Positions 11,801 through 20,887 of a stretch of 45,349 nt of DNA are shown here, piece by piece. The position numbers and the translations under genes are program-made. The notes below the pieces were generated by a model. It was not told the origin of the DNA. It saw only the letters and a program-made list of their open reading frames with translations, and did not search any database. This stretch comes from Theristus sp. LFF4_11. Its lineage: Eukaryota > Nematoda > Chromadorea > Monhysterida > Xyalidae. The first letter of the stretch is position 1. Every line of letters begins with the position of its first letter. Location of the stretch: assembly GCA_030248135.1 (NCBI GenBank), contig JASANC010004465.1, positions 1-45,349 on the forward strand. The letters are read 5' to 3'.

Positions 11801-12214
11801 AGTGTCATCCTCCGTGGGGATCGAGCCCGGCACATTTTGGAAAAAAGCCGCGTTCTTTTCACTGAACCACGGAGGCGACACTGGTTGTTGCACAGGGCGA
11901 TCTAAATGCTAGAAAGAAACGAGCGGACTCGAGTGCAAGTGTCACCAGTTCAATGATGCGAATCAGCGATGCGCTCCACTTGACGTTGACGACATCGGAC
12001 GCGTTCTGCACTGGTCGCACGTTCTTCATGTACCAGTACAACAGATCCTCGTACAACTGCGACGCGTACGGATTCGCAGTCGCAGGCCGCAGGGCAGCTG
12101 AGTTGTTGACAGTTCTTGGCTGAAGCTTTACTTTCGATCGTCTGGTTTTACCTCAAAGTTTCAGGACTCACCAAGCAGAAACAACAACAGCGTCGATAAT
12201 TGTGAGGTGTTCAT
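8841..12214 (-). CDS. Nicotinic acetylcholine receptor alpha-type subunit B (13 exons, 541 aa)
   Basis: Paralog of subunit A with the same 13-exon plan. Exons on the minus strand: 12214-12172, 12097-11946, 11429-11385, 11287-11178, 11084-10982, 10907-10791, 10627-10524, 10401-10238, 10021-9737, 9656-9594, 9543-9293, 9117-9016, 8927-8841. They sum to 1626 nt in frame. Seen: signal peptide; [22 protein letters not shown]; a Cys-loop C150-C164 with 13 residues between; vicinal C246-C247 in YPGCC (alpha type); M1-M3 with [11 protein letters not shown]; an acidic loop segment ([13 protein letters not shown]); M4; and a final exon reading [10 protein letters not shown] and ending GGECVWVD. The pore has His at -1' (294), Val at 9' (304) and Asp at 20' (315). 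The last intron has a GC donor (CAG|GCAAGT). Exon 10's first codon (AGG, split by the intron) and the start of exon 11 are the least certain joins. Exon 11 is almost identical in DNA to that of gene A. Confidence 0.93.
11809..11875 (-). repeat. tRNA-like / SINE-head sequence in intron 2 of receptor B
   Basis: On the minus strand the ends CCTCCGT and ACGGAGG pair perfectly as a 7-bp acceptor stem. GGTTCAGTGAAAAGAACGC resembles a D-arm, and GGGCTCGATCCCC a T-arm with a 3-bp stem. The anticodon arm (GGCTTTTTTCCAAAATG) is not a proper stem-loop, so this is probably a tRNA pseudogene or SINE head rather than a functional tRNA. Confidence 0.4.
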
Positions 12215-12646
12215 CCTTAAGACTTCGGGTACGCAATTCTACACAATAATGAGACACTGGTGTTGGATAGTCAAACACAACGTTATTGCACACCGCCGCA
12301 CAGACACAGAATGGCGGAATTTTTGTGGCAAACTAAATAAGTATGTACGCGAACGAGGCAAATATTGAATCGTGGGGTTTCCATCTTGTTGGACACTGAG
12401 TGATGATTGCTTGTGTTGTGTAAAACCAGAGCGCGTTTGTTTTGTTGCGCTGTTGTAAAGGAAATGCCATTGCTGCACCCAGACGCTGCACGCACAACTT
12501 TCAAAAGTGCCTCTTCCCGTACGCAGCCCCGTGTATCGTTGCAATTCTTTGGCTCCAATTCATTGGTTTATTTGGCAGACACTTTAATAGACACTGTGAA
12601 GAAAGACACTGAAAAATATAAGACACTGCCTTGTTTGGGGGTTTTC

Positions 12647-13017
12647 ATTGCAAAGTTGCACTGTTGCCAGGTTTTCAACACACGCTAAAAAGGTGCGCGA
12701 GCACGTTTCCGCTGTTCTGTTCGCCTGTGGTGTTCCGGAAATGAAAATGGCAACACCGAACACCCCGTCCGGCGCTTTGGGCCACTTTTATTTGCGGGAC
12801 ACGGACACCGCACGGGAGGGACACCTAGGCTGGCTAGACACCGACACCGGACACCTGTTCCAACACTTTTTAGCTTGTCGTTGAAAACAACAACCGCAAA
12901 ATTCACTGGGAGAAACGCTCACTCAACAAAAGCGTGGAAACTGTCGTTTCACTACCAGTGGCTCAACACATTTGTTGAGTATGCGTTCTCTTCTCAGTAA
13001 CAGTGCAACTTTGCAAT
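12647..13017. mobile_element. Small element with 17-bp perfect inverted ends
   Basis: ATTGCAAAGTTGCACTG at 12647-12663 recurs as its exact reverse complement at 13001-13017. Similarity continues a few bases on each side, which gives an element of roughly 370-395 bp. The interior has no coding capacity and contains the dispersed GTGTTCCGGAA repeat. I could not define a target duplication, so the class is open. Confidence 0.45.
12722..12872 (+). repeat. Dispersed GTGTTCCGGAA/GGGACACGGACA repeat, copy 1
   Basis: About 150 bp here matches, with gaps, the reverse complement of 22955-23110. Shared landmarks are GTGTTCCGGAAA, then CTTTTATTTGCGGGACACGG, then GACACCGG and CCTGTTC. A weaker relative lies near 2360-2480 (repeated GTGTCC and GGACAC). 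It is too degenerate to code. It is presumably part of a transposable element family. Confidence 0.5.
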
Positions 13018-14645
13018 AAAGGCCCTCCAACAGCGAGAGTTAAAATAAATGCAACTGTGCAACTTTTTGCACGGCATTTGTTGATCTAGAAACGTTCTGA
13101 AAAAGCGTTGGTTCACGTACATTCGTTTCAACAGCCGTTTTTTTACGGAATGATTCAATGTGAAACTACAACGTTCAAAAATTCTATCTTGGTTGTGCTC
13201 TACACATGTGTCGCAGCTTTCTGAACGCAAAAAATGAACAAATATTGCATTGGTGCAACGCAGCTGCACAGAATGTAATGCCAACGGAGAAAGTCGGGTC
13301 TTGAGTACTGAACCATTCGTGTTTCTCAACGCGTCAGTTCGTTGCTTCAACGCCAGCTAATAATTATTCCTATTTTTCGTTTTGATCTCCATGTGTGTTT
13401 TCCTCGTTCCATTGAGTGTAATATTATTTTTCGTCCTAAGGAGGTGGAGTAATGTTGAATGATGTGTGGAGAAGCCACGCAGCTGAAAAATTTTAACGCG
13501 CCATTTCACGCCGGAACGTTGTCCGAATATGGAACACAATGTAAAATAAATGTGTGCTGTGAAAAAGATTCTGATCAGTGCCGCGCTGCCATGAAACATC
13601 TTTCCTATCTGTGCGTGCAAAGGCATATTGCGACGCATTCGATAAAGAAAGTTCAAAATCACTGGTATACATTGAAAATGGTATAAACTTTTTTAGTTGT
13701 TGAAATCGTACAAACGTTTTTTTCTCAAAACTTCCGACGTTTGTGCGGTTCGTCTGATTGCATATTACTCGAAGCAAGAAAATGCAAAGCGTGGCCAACG
13801 CAACCTATGTATCGGCCTCGCTTTGCATTTGCTTCCGCTGATTTAGAATATGTTTTTTGGAATGAAACACGAGACAAAAACAGGCTTCATAAGCTGAACA
13901 TATTTTCACAGCTGCAACGATCAATAATAAAAAACCCAACGAATTTTTTTTGTTGCCAGCTTATTTTTCTGGTTTTCGGTGGAATAATACTGAATCTGCT
14001 GTAAGTCACTTGCGTTGCGTTGCCCAATTTTCAGACATTGTTTTCATGAAAATGAGTTACCATTGTGACAACTTTTGTACGTTGTTTGAAATTAAATAAA
14101 TTTAAAAATAGCTAAACCATCTGGTGTGGGCACACCTAAACACTTTTTATGCAAAAAAACGGCAGAACAAAATCAATATTCAATTGTGCGTGCAACCCAA
14201 CCCAGCAGACAAAAACCCATTCGCTCGCTCTCTGTGTGCTGCTTTCACAATGTATGTTTCTGAGTTGTGTTGGTTTGGCTGTTTCACAGGCGTTTCACAG
14301 AATGTGGATGTTTGAAAACACGTTGCTCACTGTCCAGTCAGAAGCAACCGACACCAGCACATGTGTTCGGTGTTGAATCATTTGGTTTTTCTGGCTGATG
14401 ATTAAAAATGCGCCACTGTTGCGTGCGCTGCTTTTAAAGCTTGTAGAAAACGCTTGTATGTTGCAATAAAACTCTGTTTTCCGTATTAATGGTGCGTCGT
14501 TTTCTGCCTGTTTTTATAGCGCTGTCAGCCAGCAGATTTTGCCATCAAGAGATAATTTTGGAACTTTTCTGAAAAACCTTAAACAATCAAATCACTGCCA
14601 TGTGGAATTGTGCGACGCTTTCAGTGCGCCTGACGTGCTTCAGTC

Positions 14646-15681
14646 ATGAGCTCCGCATACCCGGAACTTCCCCCGGAGCACCAGAGTTCGCCCGTGAAGC
14701 AGCCGATGAACCCGAGCGCACCGCCGCCAGGCCCGCCGCCCGTCCCCGACGGAGTGACGGTCGCTGCAAACCCGGCCGTTTGGTGGACGGAAAACCCGCA
14801 GAACATGAAGTGTCCGTATTGCGAGGTATTTGGCGCTCTTATTTTTGCTATTATTGTCTGGACTGCCGTCCAGAATCATTTCATTGTGGCACAAAAGGAA
14901 AATCACATGAGCCTACATAACCAAATATTGTAGCTATTTGCACTATTACAGAAATAACCTTTATATTTATATCTGAAAAAAGTGGAATTTTGTGTGACAG
15001 CCTTATAAGTGGGAGGAGGTCTTATAAAGCAAACATTAGGAATTCCGGGCTTTATAAACGGGGTAGGATTTCGACCAAGTCAAAATTTTGAATTTTTTGG
15101 TTTCCCGCCGTGTGACACTCCGCCCACTTTTGGGTAGGGGTCTTATAAGTGGGAGGAACCTTATATGCAAGACTTTACGGTATTCAATCTTACATTCTAC
15201 ATAAGTCAGACGTTTCTATCAGTTTGGTCACTTCGCCACTTCACCATTTTTGCACCATTCGTGTTTTTGTCAGTTCACGTTTCACCAAGTCTAACGATCG
15301 TTCTGTTGTTGTTTGCAATAAAAGTAACCAAGAAGAACTACAATTATTGTTCGCTGATTGGTTGAAAAAACTCGAAGAGCCAATCAACGTTGAGCGACAG
15401 AAATGCGTGCGTTTTTTGTGACATTGAGATTCAAAGCGCCTACCAAAGCCATTTGTTCTTGTGTGTTTCCGCAGAGCGACATTCAAACGGCGACGTCGAA
15501 GAAGGCCAGCTGGGTGACGTGGCTGAGCTGTCTGGGTCTGTTCGGCCTCGGCTTCTTAACGGTGGTGACATTTCTGTGCTGTTGTGTGCCATTCTGCGTT
15601 GATCCACTCAAGGACACCATCCACACGTGCCCGAACTGCAACCGCCAATTGGGCAAACGAAATGCACTCGGCATAAAATGA
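14646..15681 (+). CDS. LITAF-domain (SIMPLE-like) membrane protein 1, 2 exons (128 aa)
   Basis: LITAF proteins are small endosomal/lysosomal membrane proteins that bind zinc. Exons are 14646-14825 and 15475-15681, phase 0, with donor GAG|GTATTT and acceptor CCGCAG. Residues 1-45 are proline-rich (YPELPP, APPPGPPPVP), as in the family. The first zinc knuckle CPYC (about residues 56-59) closes exon 1. The second, CPNC in HTCPNCNRQLG, lies near the C-terminus. Between them is a long hydrophobic stretch (WVTWLSCLGLFGLGFLTVV) that inserts into, but does not cross, the membrane in known members. Length matches the family. A convergent paralog lies 1.1 kb away. The intron contains a miniature repeat. 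Confidence 0.9.
14995..15180. repeat. CTTATAAGTGGGAGGA repeat inside the LITAF 1 intron
   Basis: CTTATAAGTGGGAGGA occurs twice in direct orientation, at about 15002 and 15141. The right end reads CCTTATATGCAAGACTTTACGG. The reverse complement of this end matches the left end of an element at 23279 in receptor gene C, which suggests one miniature transposon family. The left boundary here is unclear. Confidence 0.45.
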
Positions 15682-16820
15682 TTGGTCGTTACGAGCTGTG
15701 AAGCTGATCAGTTGCGAGAACACTTCCCAAACATATATATGGTTTTTGTTTGGCTCCTTTTGTAACATGGAAACAGGAAACATTTTTTTGCCTAAAATGG
15801 TTATCACGGTGCGGTATTTCTGAATGCGGTCTGGCTGATGGGTCATGGTTTGTATCAATTTTTGTTTTTCTGGAACAAAGTTTTTGACCATGTATCTTTT
15901 TTCTAACTTTAACTTTCTCAGTTTATTGCGCATAAATTCGGAATACTTGTGAAATCATTTTGAAAATTTTTTATGAAAATTTTGAAATGACGTTTTATTT
16001 GTGTTGAATGACTCTGAACGAATTTCGATTGTTATATGATTAGAAAATGTTCATTTAAAAAATAAATTTCACACTGGGAATAAATAGTTGCTTTGCTCGT
16101 TTGTTTGCATTTTACTCTCGTTTTTTGCGGGTTTTTATTCCAAAGTAGCACTGTTTTGAAATTGCTTTTAAACTGTTGTTGCAACCAGTGACAAAACTAC
16201 CTCAAAACATAAATCAAGATTGCAACAAAAATCCGAATAACGAGCAGAATAAAATGCAACTATGAATTAATTATATGCGACGTTTTCCCAGCAATGTCAA
16301 TAATTTACTGTTTTTCCTTTTTTTAATCTTCAACGTGTGAAAATAAATACAAAAATAACAAAAAGTGGGTGCATTTACAAAAAGCAACGAAGAGAGGCAG
16401 AAAAACCGCAAGAAACGGTATACTTGCATCAGTTGTAATAGACAAAAAACGTCTCGTCTCTAGAAATCACAACCGAAGCAAGAAACTGAATCAGTGCAAT
16501 GGTCGGAATCCGTGCAGGACAAGGTGCAGCTGCAACGGCAAGTTAGGGGCCATTCATGAAGTAGTATTTAGTGACGCGTAACTGTGTTAAAACATAGCTA
16601 CGCGGTCACTAAATACTGCTTCATGAATGCCCCTTAAGTAGTTTCATCGCCATTTTGAAAAAGTCGCCAACATAAATGAGATTAAGGTGGCGGTGTAGCA
16701 TCTGTGGGCACGGCTTTCTTCGGCGATGTTGAGTTTAACCAATTCTCAAAGAATTTTCGCCAAAAATTGAACAGTTCTTTTGACACGACCCATGAATATG
16801 AAACCATTTCACGTTGTTTA
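15682..16820. other. Convergent intergenic region between the LITAF genes
   Basis: This region carries the 3' untranslated ends of both LITAF genes. An AATAAA at 16061 is a candidate end signal for gene 1. A short hairpin transposon sits at 16546-16633. Otherwise I see nothing supportable; the sequence is strongly AT-rich. Confidence 0.5.
16546..16633. mobile_element. 88-bp hairpin MITE with TTA target duplication
   Basis: The element begins GGGGCCATTCATGAAG and ends CTTCATGAATGCCCC. The two halves are near-perfect inverted repeats (including AGTATTTAGTGAC) around a short loop. It is flanked by TTA on both sides (AAGTTA|GGGG and CCCC|TTAAGT). A 3-bp TTA/TAA duplication is the hallmark of PIF/Harbinger-type transposases. 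GGGGCCATTCAT-like ends are common in animal MITEs. Confidence 0.7.
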
Positions 16821-17515
16821 TCACCCAAAAATCATCGAGTCCCAATTGCTGGTTGGGCCACGGAAGGCGTTGTGTTTGCCCAATAATCGTTCACATTTTG
16901 GGCATTTGTGCAGCACATCCTGCAGGGAGCGTACGCAGAACGGCAACCAACAGAGCAGAAACGGAATCACCAGGCAGAAACCGGACGCACAAATCAGCAC
17001 ACACGTCAGCCAGGTGACCCAGCTGGATTTCACCGTCACTGACGTCGTCACTTCGCACTGCAAAACAGGGTGTTTCAGAAAAGAGCGTTTCGTTAAAAGA
17101 TTGTGGAAATCGCTTTTGGTGCAGTTGGGGCTAGGGTATACACAGTCTTGTTTTCTTGCTCGTCTCGTGAGATTTTTGTCTGTCTCGTTTCGTGGCACCC
17201 CTGTCTCGTTGCAATTGTAGTTCTTAGTGGGGTTAGGGTTGTCCATTTTGCGTGCGCCAGCGCAGCACTCACGTGGCAATAAGGACACGTGGTTCTGCAG
17301 GGCACAGGGGTCCATGACGCAAACGTGCGTGTTGCGCGAGTGTCCGTGGCATCGTCGATCGGCTCCTCGGTTTCGTCGGTGTCCGCAAAATGCACACCAG
17401 TGGCGTTGCTGTTTGTGTTAGTCGCGCTTGTCAGTCGGTTTTGTTCAGGCTGCGTTGCCAGAAAGTTACCTGCTGGTACTTTTGCAGTTTCCAACAAATC
17501 AGCAGTTATGTCCAT
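16821..17515 (-). CDS. LITAF-domain membrane protein 2, 2 exons (159 aa)
   Basis: Divergent paralog of LITAF gene 1 on the opposite strand. Exons are 17515-17273 and 17057-16821, phase 0, with donor CAC|GTGAGT and acceptor TTGCAG. The first knuckle CPYC ends exon 1, as in gene 1. The second, CPKC in LHKCPKCERLLGKHNAF, is near the C-terminus, and the hydrophobic insert (WVTWLTCVLICASGFCLV) lies between. Unlike gene 1, the N-terminal 75 residues are acidic and Thr/Asn-rich rather than proline-rich, with no PPxY-type motif visible. A changed N-terminus would change its sorting partners (inference). The conserved intron position directly after CPYC-x shows common descent. Confidence 0.9.
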
Positions 17516-18418
17516 TTTTTCCCAGAAGAGTTAGTTTGATCAAAAGTCTTAGTCGATTTGTTTCTAGTTTCAATTTTTCGACTCAATTCGGCGACTTTTT
17601 AGATGGACCATCCTGGTTCTGAAAAGCACATTTCAAGAAGGCAACTGAACCAAGTGAATAACTGCTCAGTGTTTTTAAATGCAATAACTGCGATTTTCCA
17701 CAAACTCGCAAAAGAAAAGCAAAAAAGATTTGAAAGGCGGAAATAAAAATGATCGTAAATCGGTTCAAGCAGGTGCGCAGTGAATAAAAATGTATGATTT
17801 ATCTGATAGCTGACACAATTAGCCGCCGTTTTACTCTTTCCACTATGTTACCTCCAGGATAGTAACGCGCTAGTTTTAATGTTATCATACTTTTCCACAA
17901 AAATTCGTTGGAATTTCTAACAAAAATTGTTACGAATCGAAACTTAAAAAATCTGATGCGAATATGAAACCCAACCAACAACGTTATTTCTGAGCCAGAA
18001 AAGCTCTGCTTTTTTTATCTCCATCACCATATTGGTTTCCTGCAGTCCGTTGTTGGAAACCAGAAACCACTGAACCGAGCCGTTGAACAATAAAAGCGAA
18101 CTTCGACAGCACAAAAACGGACATCCGTCTGTCGCGCCCGGCGTTTTCTCCGTGACCATTTTTTTCTTGCAATTTCAAAGCGCGCGGCGTGACAGAACGT
18201 TTGCTTTTTGGGGTTGGTCTTTCACGAAACACTGCTGCAATCATGCTTCAAATGATCAGCAAAATCAATGTCACATTGTCACTTTTCAAGCGGCGCACGT
18301 GGGAATCTATGCTCTTTGATGTTGCTTGGGATAAAAATTGAAAATGTCTAAAAACATTATGCAATGATCAGAAAAGGAGGTTTTTGAAGTACAAAATTTA
18401 TTAGGTCAGTTAACCAAT
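17516..18418. other. Region without a supportable gene
   Basis: This is the upstream side of LITAF gene 2, so it should hold its promoter. Open frames are short, overlap on both strands and show no motifs. I see no repeats or RNA genes. Confidence 0.45.
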
Positions 18419-18431
18419 GGCGTTCATTATG

Positions 18432-18490
18432 TTTCGGCCCTTTAATCAACTTTACATAATGACCGCCGAACAAACGGTGGGCCTCGTCAG
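18432..18490 (-). ncRNA. Hammerhead-ribozyme-like core
   Basis: On the minus strand CTGACGA (18490-18484) is followed by GGCCC. After a loop of about 38 nt come GGGCC and then GAAA (18435-18432). This reproduces the conserved hammerhead core CUGANGA - stem II - GAAA. The stem II loop is unusually long. The sequence after GAAA (CATAATGAACGCC) can pair instead with GGCGGTCATTATG inside that loop (one mismatch), so a standard stem III and cleavage site are not evident. It lies about 560 nt downstream of, and on the same strand as, the reverse transcriptase frame. Hammerhead motifs are known in Penelope-like retroelements. Activity is unproven. Confidence 0.45.
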
Positions 18491-19053
18491 AAGAGTGCCG
18501 TTTGTTCTTTGTGCTAAGAAAAAAGGCTAAGGCGAAACATTGGTTATGAAATAGATACACTAAACTAGGAACCGGGTGAGTATAGGCTAAAACTTGTAGG
18601 CACAAATGATACGCAGCGTAATTTTTAGTCTATTTTACTCGAATAACAGTGAAATATAAAGAAAATAAAACGTGTGAAAGCTTTCTCAACTAACTTTCTC
18701 GCGCGAACGCTTGCTCTTGTCTCTGCCTCGATCAGGCGAACGCGAGCGTGACGATGACATATGACACTTTCCCTCGGCAATGGGTGCAAAAAGAAACAGC
18801 AAAAAAATTTTTTTGGGATCAGAATGACACATTTGTGCAAGAGAACTTTGGTTTTAACTTGCTTCCAACCAGCCATCCATTTAGGCTAGAGTAGTTTAAC
18901 TATTTTTACGTCAGGTTTTAGTTGGCCTGGAACCGGCGAGCCATTCATGATAGAGTAGCGCAACTGTTTAGCGATGAAAGTTGGCTATTTAGACCACACA
19001 CTAGGAAACAGTTTAGCTTTGTGAAGTTAACCGGACCAGAAGCTATGTGAAAA

Positions 19054-20451
19054 TCAAGGTTTCAGTGCTGGGATCAGGTCAAGAAACTTGATACGATAGT
19101 CCAATGCATCAATCCAGCAGTATTTCAGAAGAAGTTTTTGATTACGATTGCAGAATTTTAGAATTTGTTTCACGATATCAATTGAGTTTGCTCCTTTTGA
19201 CAAATAAATGTTGCAAACATTTCTGGCTTCGTTGACAAAAACTGACTCTTCGTTGCAGATTCTAGCAAAACGAGACAGTTGTGAATACAAAACACCGTAA
19301 ATCATAAACTTTGGCATTGTGGTATGAGGGTGAGGATATTTAACCACGCGGAAATTGAAATCTCTAGTTTTATCGAACAGTTTAAAATGAATCGTTTCTG
19401 TTGTGAGACAAATATCTAAATCGAGGTAATTGCAAGAGTAGTCGTCTGCACTAGTCTTTTCTAATTTCAGGCATGCTGGGTAAATTTGCAAAGCAGTGGT
19501 TTCAAAGTTAGTATCATTGAAAACAATAACGTCATCGATGTAACGATAGAACAAAGGCAAACCGTTGTTGTCTTTCAAAAATTCGAATTCAAACATTGCT
19601 AAGGTTAATTCGGCTATAAGAGGACTACAGTTGCCACCCATAGGTACTCCAGTTCTCTGTTTGAAAACAATGCCACCAAAAGTTACGTATGTGTGATCGA
19701 TGATATCACACAAGAGTTGGAACACAGCAAACTTATCCAAATATATACCGCGCTTAGTTTGTGCGCCGGCATATTCGGCAAACCTCTTTCCAAACTGGTT
19801 TGTGTGGATAGACATACCCATTTTGCCAGCATTATTGAAACATAATTCCACCATTTTATACATTTGTTTCTTGATGACATCATGAGGCAGACAAGTAAAC
19901 AGCGTGCTGAAATCGTACGTGGAAACAGTTTGAACAGCAGGTTTCAAATATTCCATTTTGTTTATGATATCGTAGCTGCTACTAACCAAGCGGAACAGTT
20001 TTTTGCCAGTACGGTTTTCAATGATAGCACAGTATTTGTTGAAATGGGACTTGATTTTATTCAAAATAGCAGCCGCTATCAAGGACAGAGTTTTCATGCT
20101 AGAGTTATGAGCCGCCGCAATAAACCTGAATTTTACCGGATTTTTGTGGAGTTTAGGCAATCCGTACATCAACGGCAAACAATTGTCCGAACTCTTGATA
20201 TCAACACCGTAATGTGAGGCCAACTTTTGATGAATATCAATGATACGTTTCATTGAAAGATCAACAGGAACATAGACCTCATTGCCAGTTGCCTCACTTC
20301 TCAGAATTTCGATGCCCAGCTCTTTACACAATATCTGGGTATAGTACTTTTTGCAAATGACGACAGCGTTATCTTTGATTATTAAGTTTGATCTTCTGAA
20401 AAGTATTTTCAGACTGAAACAGTGTCGGACAAAATAAGCAAAAAACGCCAT
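19054..20451 (-). CDS. Retroelement reverse transcriptase (465 aa, probably 5'-truncated)
   Basis: Copies RNA into DNA for a retroelement. One intact frame has the polymerase landmarks in order: MYGLPKLHKNPVKFRF (about 95-110), YDFSTLFTCLPHD with the first catalytic Asp (about 179-191), TGVPMGGNCSP (about 267-277), YRYIDD with the catalytic Asp pair (about 302-307), CNYLDLD (about 340), and a C-terminal part with KTRDFNF and YSQLSRFARIC. The YGLPKLHK opening and YIDD box match a family of intron-less animal reverse transcriptases that I associate with Penelope-like elements. No GIY-YIG or other endonuclease domain is visible after the polymerase. The N-terminal 25 residues look unrelated, and the real start may be missing. 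There are no internal stops, so the insertion is young or was recently selected. Confidence 0.9.
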   Translation of the reverse strand: MAFFAYFVRHCFSLKILFRRSNLIIKDNAVVICKKYYTQILCKELGIEILRSEATGNEVYVPVDLSMKRIIDIHQKLASHYGVDIKSSDNCLPLMYGLPKLHKNPVKFRFIAAAHNSSMKTLSLIAAAILNKIKSHFNKYCAIIENRTGKKLFRLVSSSYDIINKMEYLKPAVQTVSTYDFSTLFTCLPHDVIKKQMYKMVELCFNNAGKMGMSIHTNQFGKRFAEYAGAQTKRGIYLDKFAVFQLLCDIIDHTYVTFGGIVFKQRTGVPMGGNCSPLIAELTLAMFEFEFLKDNNGLPLFYRYIDDVIVFNDTNFETTALQIYPACLKLEKTSADDYSCNYLDLDICLTTETIHFKLFDKTRDFNFRVVKYPHPHTTMPKFMIYGVLYSQLSRFARICNEESVFVNEARNVCNIYLSKGANSIDIVKQILKFCNRNQKLLLKYCWIDALDYRIKFLDLIPALKP

Positions 20452-20887
20452 GCAGAACCAGAGCCATTTTCAGTTTTGCAGTTGAGCTCAAACCAATTTG
20501 CGCTGCGTGTTTCATTCTCAAAAACTAATAAAATGCAACAAAAACAACGATGGCTTTGCCGACAGGTGATATAATGAGTTTTGCATCAAAAAAGTTTTCA
20601 ACAAAATTAAGAAAACAACAAAAGTTTTGATGAGATCACATGATGTGGATCAAAATATGGTGCTTGTAAGAGCTGGGGTTTTGTCCAATGTTGTCATGTG
20701 TGTTCACAAAGGAAATCAAAAAACGTGAGAACCATGCGTGAAAAGTAATCAGTTGAAGAACCAGTGTGATCAGTGTGAACTTTATGCAGTGATGAAAAAA
20801 AGCAAGCTGAAAATGAAAAATGTAATTTTAAAACAAAATTCTATTTCTGCATGCGAAAACAAGACAAGGAAAAATGTGTCACTAGAA

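Larger units (their letters stand above)
12215..14645. other. Intergenic region between receptor B and LITAF gene 1
   Basis: These 2.4 kb separate divergently transcribed genes and must hold both promoters. The only structure I can support is a repeat at about 12647-13017. The rest is AT-rich with short open frames that have no motifs. Confidence 0.5.
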
